Assembly: GCA_044375275.1 (NCBI GenBank)
Contig: JBILMZ010000059.1
Span: forward strand, 1-16,652
DNA from: SZUA-430 sp044375275
GTDB taxonomy: Bacteria > Pseudomonadota > Alphaproteobacteria > Micropepsales > Micropepsaceae
Length of the DNA: 16,652 bases
Reading direction: 5' to 3'
The position numbers were made by a program, and so were the translations under genes. This document shows, one piece after another, positions 14,670 to 16,652 of the stretch; the first letter of the stretch is position 1; every line of letters starts with the position of its first letter. The notes beneath the pieces are model-generated. The model was given only the letters and a program-made list of their open reading frames with translations, made no database searches and was not told the DNA's origin.

Positions 14670-14861
14670 GTGAAGTCGAACAAGAAAGATCGACAACGGT
14701 CGGCCCGAAGACAGAAGCGACGGGCCGAGCACGCTGCCGCACAAAAGACATCTCAAGAAGCAAAAGAGCAGTACGGCGTGCTTGATGCCGTCGTTGATCA
14801 GGCTGCCAACGCAGCAATTGACGCGGTCGTTGAGGCTGTGGGCAATCTTGTTCCTGACTAG
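14670..14861 (+). CDS. Small basic protein with amphipathic C-terminal helix, hypothetical
   Basis: A 63-codon frame starting at a GTG 7 bp after the aroC stop and preceded by GTGAGAAG, a fair ribosome-binding site. Composition is strongly two-part: residues 1-26 are highly basic (KSNKKDRQRSARRQKRRAEH), which suggests nucleic-acid or acidic-membrane binding. Residues 36-63 (LDAVVDQAANAAIDAVVEAV then GNLVPD) form a regular amphipathic helix with hydrophobic residues every three to four positions. I do not recognise a family. The frame is open further upstream into aroC, so the start is uncertain. The regular helix argues for real coding, but codon evidence is thin and opposite-strand frames are also open. 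Confidence 0.4.
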   Translation: MKSNKKDRQRSARRQKRRAEHAAAQKTSQEAKEQYGVLDAVVDQAANAAIDAVVEAVGNLVPD

Positions 14862-14959
14862 CTTGTGAGCCTGCACTTCCGATGCTGGAAAGCGTTGAGG
14901 TGACATCCTAAAGATGCAGAGAGGCGCCTGCTTTCTGACCAAACATCATATTTCGCCTT

Positions 14960-14977
14960 GAGTGTCGCTCGACACTC
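14960..14977. promoter_or_regulatory. Palindrome upstream of vapB-type gene (candidate operator)
   Basis: GAGTGTCG-CT-CGACACTC is a near-perfect palindrome ending 45 bp before the antitoxin start. VapB proteins bind such palindromes to autoregulate their operon. A TATACA at 15002-15007 could be the -10 box, with no convincing -35. As RNA it would be a 7-bp stem with a 4-nt loop, so a terminator of the upstream small gene is an alternative; a short T-run (cttttc) lies about 8 nt beyond. Confidence 0.4.
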
Positions 14978-15022
14978 TGCAGACTTTTCAGTATCGACGC
15001 GTATACAAATCAGGCCGGACAG

Positions 15023-15256
15023 ATGAGCGTCTATCGTAGCAAGACATTCACCAGCGGGAACAGCCAGGCGATCCAGCTACCGAAGGAGATTGCCTATGGT
15101 GACGATGTCGAACTGATCATCGTTCGCTCGGGCGAGGTTATCACGATCTATCCGGTAGCCTACTCGCTGGAGGAGATGGTCGCGCGGCTGGAGTCGCTCC
15201 CGCGGCCGCCGACAATTGAACCACGGGATGTGAACGCACTACCGGAACGGCAGTGA
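15023..15256 (+). CDS. VapB-type antitoxin, AbrB/MazE swapped-hairpin DNA-binding domain
   Basis: A 77-residue protein. The N-terminal half (YRSKTFTSGNSQAIQLPKEI followed by AYGDDVELIIVRSGEVITIYP, about 4-44) is a clear AbrB/MazE/SpoVT swapped-hairpin domain with the GNSQA..LPKE signature of VapB antitoxins. The C-terminal half (LEEMVARLESLPRPPTIEPR) is the type that wraps and inhibits a VapC PIN ribonuclease. The gene has a good start (GGCCGGACAG then ATG). No VapC follows: the next 121 bp lack a PIN domain and the next gene is unrelated. It is therefore an orphan antitoxin or a solo regulator, or its toxin gene has been lost or lies elsewhere. Confidence 0.85.
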   Translation: MSVYRSKTFTSGNSQAIQLPKEIAYGDDVELIIVRSGEVITIYPVAYSLEEMVARLESLPRPPTIEPRDVNALPERQ

Positions 15257-15377
15257 AAGGAAGCGGAATTCGGACCATATCCGGAACTTGCACAGCAATG
15301 ACTTCAGTGTATTGTCCGGCCCAATGGAACATATTCTCATGTCTCCTCGGGGACAGCTTGGCTGAAGCCCTCACCTC

Positions 15378-16142
15378 ATGACACTCCGGTCCGCATATCC
15401 ATTTGCCGTGCGCTTCGTGCTGCGCGAGGCACGGCTGATCGTTCCCTGGGGTGAGCCGCCGGATCTCAGCCTGGGATGGTTTGGCCTGTCCGATGGTGCC
15501 TTTTGCATCGAAACCAGTGACGGCCTGCTTCTGGACTATCGCGACGATCACGATGACGGGCTGGATGTCTCCTGGTGCACCTATGCGGTGTGCCGCCTGT
15601 GGGAGGACATGCTGGGCTGGCAGCCGCATGCGCTGGAAGTCGTGCCATCCGATGTCCTGACGCGCTTTCTGCCGTGGCTGGACAGCCCGGCGTCACTGGA
15701 ACCTCCGGTCGACGACGAGCAGGCGGAAGCCTGGTTCGACGTCCAGAACTGGTGGGGAGACCGGCAGCTTGACCTCGGCTATCTCCGCAACGCCCCTTTC
15801 CTGCATGCCTGGCGTGACGGGGACATGGTTCATGTACGCTGGCGCTGCCGGGAACCGCTGGCGGCGATGTGTCCCTTCACGGTGTGGCGCAGCCAGAGCC
15901 GCGTGCCGGCCGCGGCCTTCTCGACGGCCATCAACAATTTCAGCCGCGATTTCCTTGCGCAGATGAGAACGCGTAGCCAGGCCATTCTCGACAATGGCTG
16001 GACGGGCGCTGCGTGTACGATTGATCCGGCGGGGTTGCTGCGGGAGCAGGAAGACCGCGAGCGCATCGCCGCGCACGCCTATACGCCGCCGAAGACCGAC
16101 TGGGACAATGTGCGGCGGATGCTGGATGTGCTGGGGTTGTGA
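15378..16142 (+). CDS. DUF5984-like protein
   Basis: A 254-residue soluble protein without signal peptide or membrane segment. The N-terminal part (LIVPWGEPPDLSLGWFGLSD, then GAFCIETSDGLLLDY) and WCTYAVCRLWEDMLGWQPHA followed by LEVVPSDVLTRF resemble the DUF5984 family as I remember it (LHWFGLTDGWYWI... YYVVRLWEDLL). The family has no known activity and is commonest in actinobacteria. The middle is rich in Trp and Asp (WFDVQNWWGDRQLDLGYLRN), and the C-terminus is a helix ending in WDNVRRMLDVLGL. The sequence keeps many tryptophans, arguing for a folded binding domain rather than an enzyme with obvious catalytic residues. The start ATG follows a weak site. Family assignment is moderate and needs a profile search. 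Confidence 0.75.
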   Translation: MTLRSAYPFAVRFVLREARLIVPWGEPPDLSLGWFGLSDGAFCIETSDGLLLDYRDDHDDGLDVSWCTYAVCRLWEDMLGWQPHALEVVPSDVLTRFLPWLDSPASLEPPVDDEQAEAWFDVQNWWGDRQLDLGYLRNAPFLHAWRDGDMVHVRWRCREPLAAMCPFTVWRSQSRVPAAAFSTAINNFSRDFLAQMRTRSQAILDNGWTGAACTIDPAGLLREQEDRERIAAHAYTPPKTDWDNVRRMLDVLGL

Positions 16143-16200
16143 CGCGCGGGTGAAAGAAAGATTTTCACGCGAACGCGCGAAAAGAACGAATGCGCGAACA

Positions 16201-16275
16201 GGGCGCTCTCCCCCAAATCGTGACAGCGATTAGGGGGAGTGGGTCAGCAAAGCTGACCCGAGGGGGGCAGCGCCC
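16201..16275 (+). repeat. Palindromic intergenic element, left copy (REP/BIME-like)
   Basis: A 75-bp unit with nested symmetry. The outer arms GGGCGCT (16201-16207) and AGCGCCC (16269-16275) are exact complements. Inside, hairpin 1 (16208-16239) pairs CTCCCCC with GGGGGAG and AATCG with CGATT across an A-A mismatch. Hairpin 2 (16241-16259) pairs GGGTCAGC with GCTGACCC over an AAA loop. The unit ends GAGGGGGGCAGCGCCC, which can alternatively pair with the left CTCCCCC. It lies in the gap after the DUF5984-like stop. A second, inverted copy follows. Confidence 0.8.
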
Positions 16276-16327
16276 GCTTTTGAAAACTGTCACCCATTGG
16301 CCGCCGAATCCAGACACCACAAAGTAT

Positions 16328-16395
16328 GGCGCCGCCCCCCTCGGTCACTTCGTGACCACTCCCCCAAAGTGCTGCCGCACGTTTGGGGGAGAGTT
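16328..16395 (-). repeat. Palindromic intergenic element, right copy, inverted
   Basis: The same element in the opposite orientation. Read on the minus strand it begins AACTCTCCCCCAAA, forms hairpin 1 (plus-strand 16359-16391: CTCCCCCAAA with TTTGGGGGAG, then GTGC with GCAC, one bulged G), then hairpin 2 (GGTCAC-TTC-GTGACC, 16343-16357), and ends GAGGGGGGCGGCGCC. It matches the left copy in layout and in CTCTCCCCCAAA, GGGGGAGTGG and CGAGGGGGGC, but differs in the hairpin interiors. The two copies face each other across a 52-bp spacer (16276-16327) with no recognised content. The minus-strand methyltransferase ends 7 bp beyond, so the pair could also help terminate transcription from both sides. 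Confidence 0.8.
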
Positions 16396-16401
16396 CAGTG
16401 C

Positions 16402-16652
16402 TTACTTCCGGAACGCCACGACCTTGGACAGGAATGCGGGTGTTGAGGTTGACTGGACGAGGCCTGCGGCGGTGCAGGCGTCCTTGATGTTCCAGTCGAG
16501 ATAGCTTGGATAATAGGGCTCGTGGAAGGCCTGGGGGAAGAACTCGGTCAGGGCTTCGAAGCCGGGGGTGTCGCCGGGCTGTATGGAGTCGACGAATACG
16601 AAGAGGCCGCCGGGCTTCAGGACGCGCGCGATTTCCTTCACGACCACGGGGC
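16402..16652 (-). CDS. Class I SAM-dependent methyltransferase, 3' fragment
   Basis: The minus-strand frame runs from the window edge to TAA at 16402-16404, so only about 83 C-terminal residues are visible and the start lies beyond 16652. EIARVLKPGGLFVFVDSIQP is motif III (post-motif strand 5) of class I Rossmann methyltransferases, with the LKPGG turn. The remainder (FHEPYYPSYLDWNIKDACTA and AGLVQSTSTPAFLSKVVAFRK) is the typical closing helix and strands of UbiE-like or generic small-molecule methyltransferases. The cofactor-binding motif I (ExGxGxG) lies outside the window, so the substrate class cannot be judged. It is convergent with the DUF5984-like gene across the inverted repeat pair. 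Confidence 0.85.
   Translation of the reverse strand, partial: PVVVKEIARVLKPGGLFVFVDSIQPGDTPGFEALTEFFPQAFHEPYYPSYLDWNIKDACTAAGLVQSTSTPAFLSKVVAFRK

Noticed and set aside
15251..15381. Short frame overlapping the VapB stop (GTG at 15251), considered as a VapC
   Set aside because: It encodes about 42 residues without any acidic PIN residues, so it is not a toxin or a recognisable remnant.
16143..16200. Hairpin GTGAAA...TTTCAC and repeated GCGCGAA motifs after the DUF5984-like gene
   Set aside because: The stem is only 6 bp without a clear T-tract, and the GCGCGAA copies are irregularly spaced; not enough to call a terminator or an array.
1..16652. CRISPR array, prophage, insertion sequence or tRNA genes
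   Set aside because: I looked for regularly spaced repeats, transposase or integrase motifs and tRNA-like folds and found none that could be supported.

Overview
The window is GC-rich DNA with densely packed genes. It most likely comes from an alphaproteobacterium, perhaps Hyphomonadaceae or another Caulobacterales-like lineage. The case rests on three things: the tightly coupled block fabI, histidine phosphatase, aroC near a zinc-finger-less J-domain protein; a metallophosphatase/glycosyltransferase pair of alphaproteobacterial type; and the style of the intergenic GGGGGAG-type palindromes. The lineage call is inference from gene content. No rRNA, tRNA, CRISPR array, transposase, integrase or phage gene is visible.

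Layout. 1-302 is the 3' end of a Sel1-repeat protein. 430-2626 holds a J-domain co-chaperone and a PLP enzyme of the Cys/Met (cystathionine lyase/synthase) family. A 350-bp gene-free stretch follows, with a perfect 13-bp inverted repeat just before a TetR regulator (2983-3630), which ends near a hairpin. 3754-4474 is a divergent pair: MmcQ/YjbR-like protein (-) and an antibiotic-biosynthesis-monooxygenase-like protein (+). 4634-7701 carries a membrane-anchored DUF885 zinc peptidase-like protein and a CefD-like class V aminotransferase. 7723-9735 (-) is a two-gene operon of an LpxH-like metallophosphatase and a GT4 glycosyltransferase. 10020-11966 has an alpha/beta hydrolase, a GNAT acetyltransferase, a 55-aa single-pass membrane protein on the minus strand, and a DUF2237 protein.

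12107-14662 is the core metabolic block. FabI reduces enoyl-ACP in fatty acid synthesis. Its stop overlaps the start of a histidine phosphatase (ATGA), and chorismate synthase follows 31 bp later. Beyond it lie a small basic protein, a VapB-type antitoxin with no visible VapC, a DUF5984-like protein, and the 3' part of a SAM methyltransferase on the minus strand.

Most of the window is ordinary chromosome. The strongest unexplained structure lies between the convergent genes at 16143-16401. It is two copies of a palindromic element, each with two hairpins, in inverted orientation about a ~52-bp spacer. The hairpins keep their pairing although their bases differ between the copies. Other second-look items are a 16-bp perfect palindrome at 9850-9865, the toxin-less VapB, the 55-aa membrane protein, tandem 13-bp repeats in the 4096-4177 divergent promoter, and a FabI active-site alanine where E. 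coli has Gly93.
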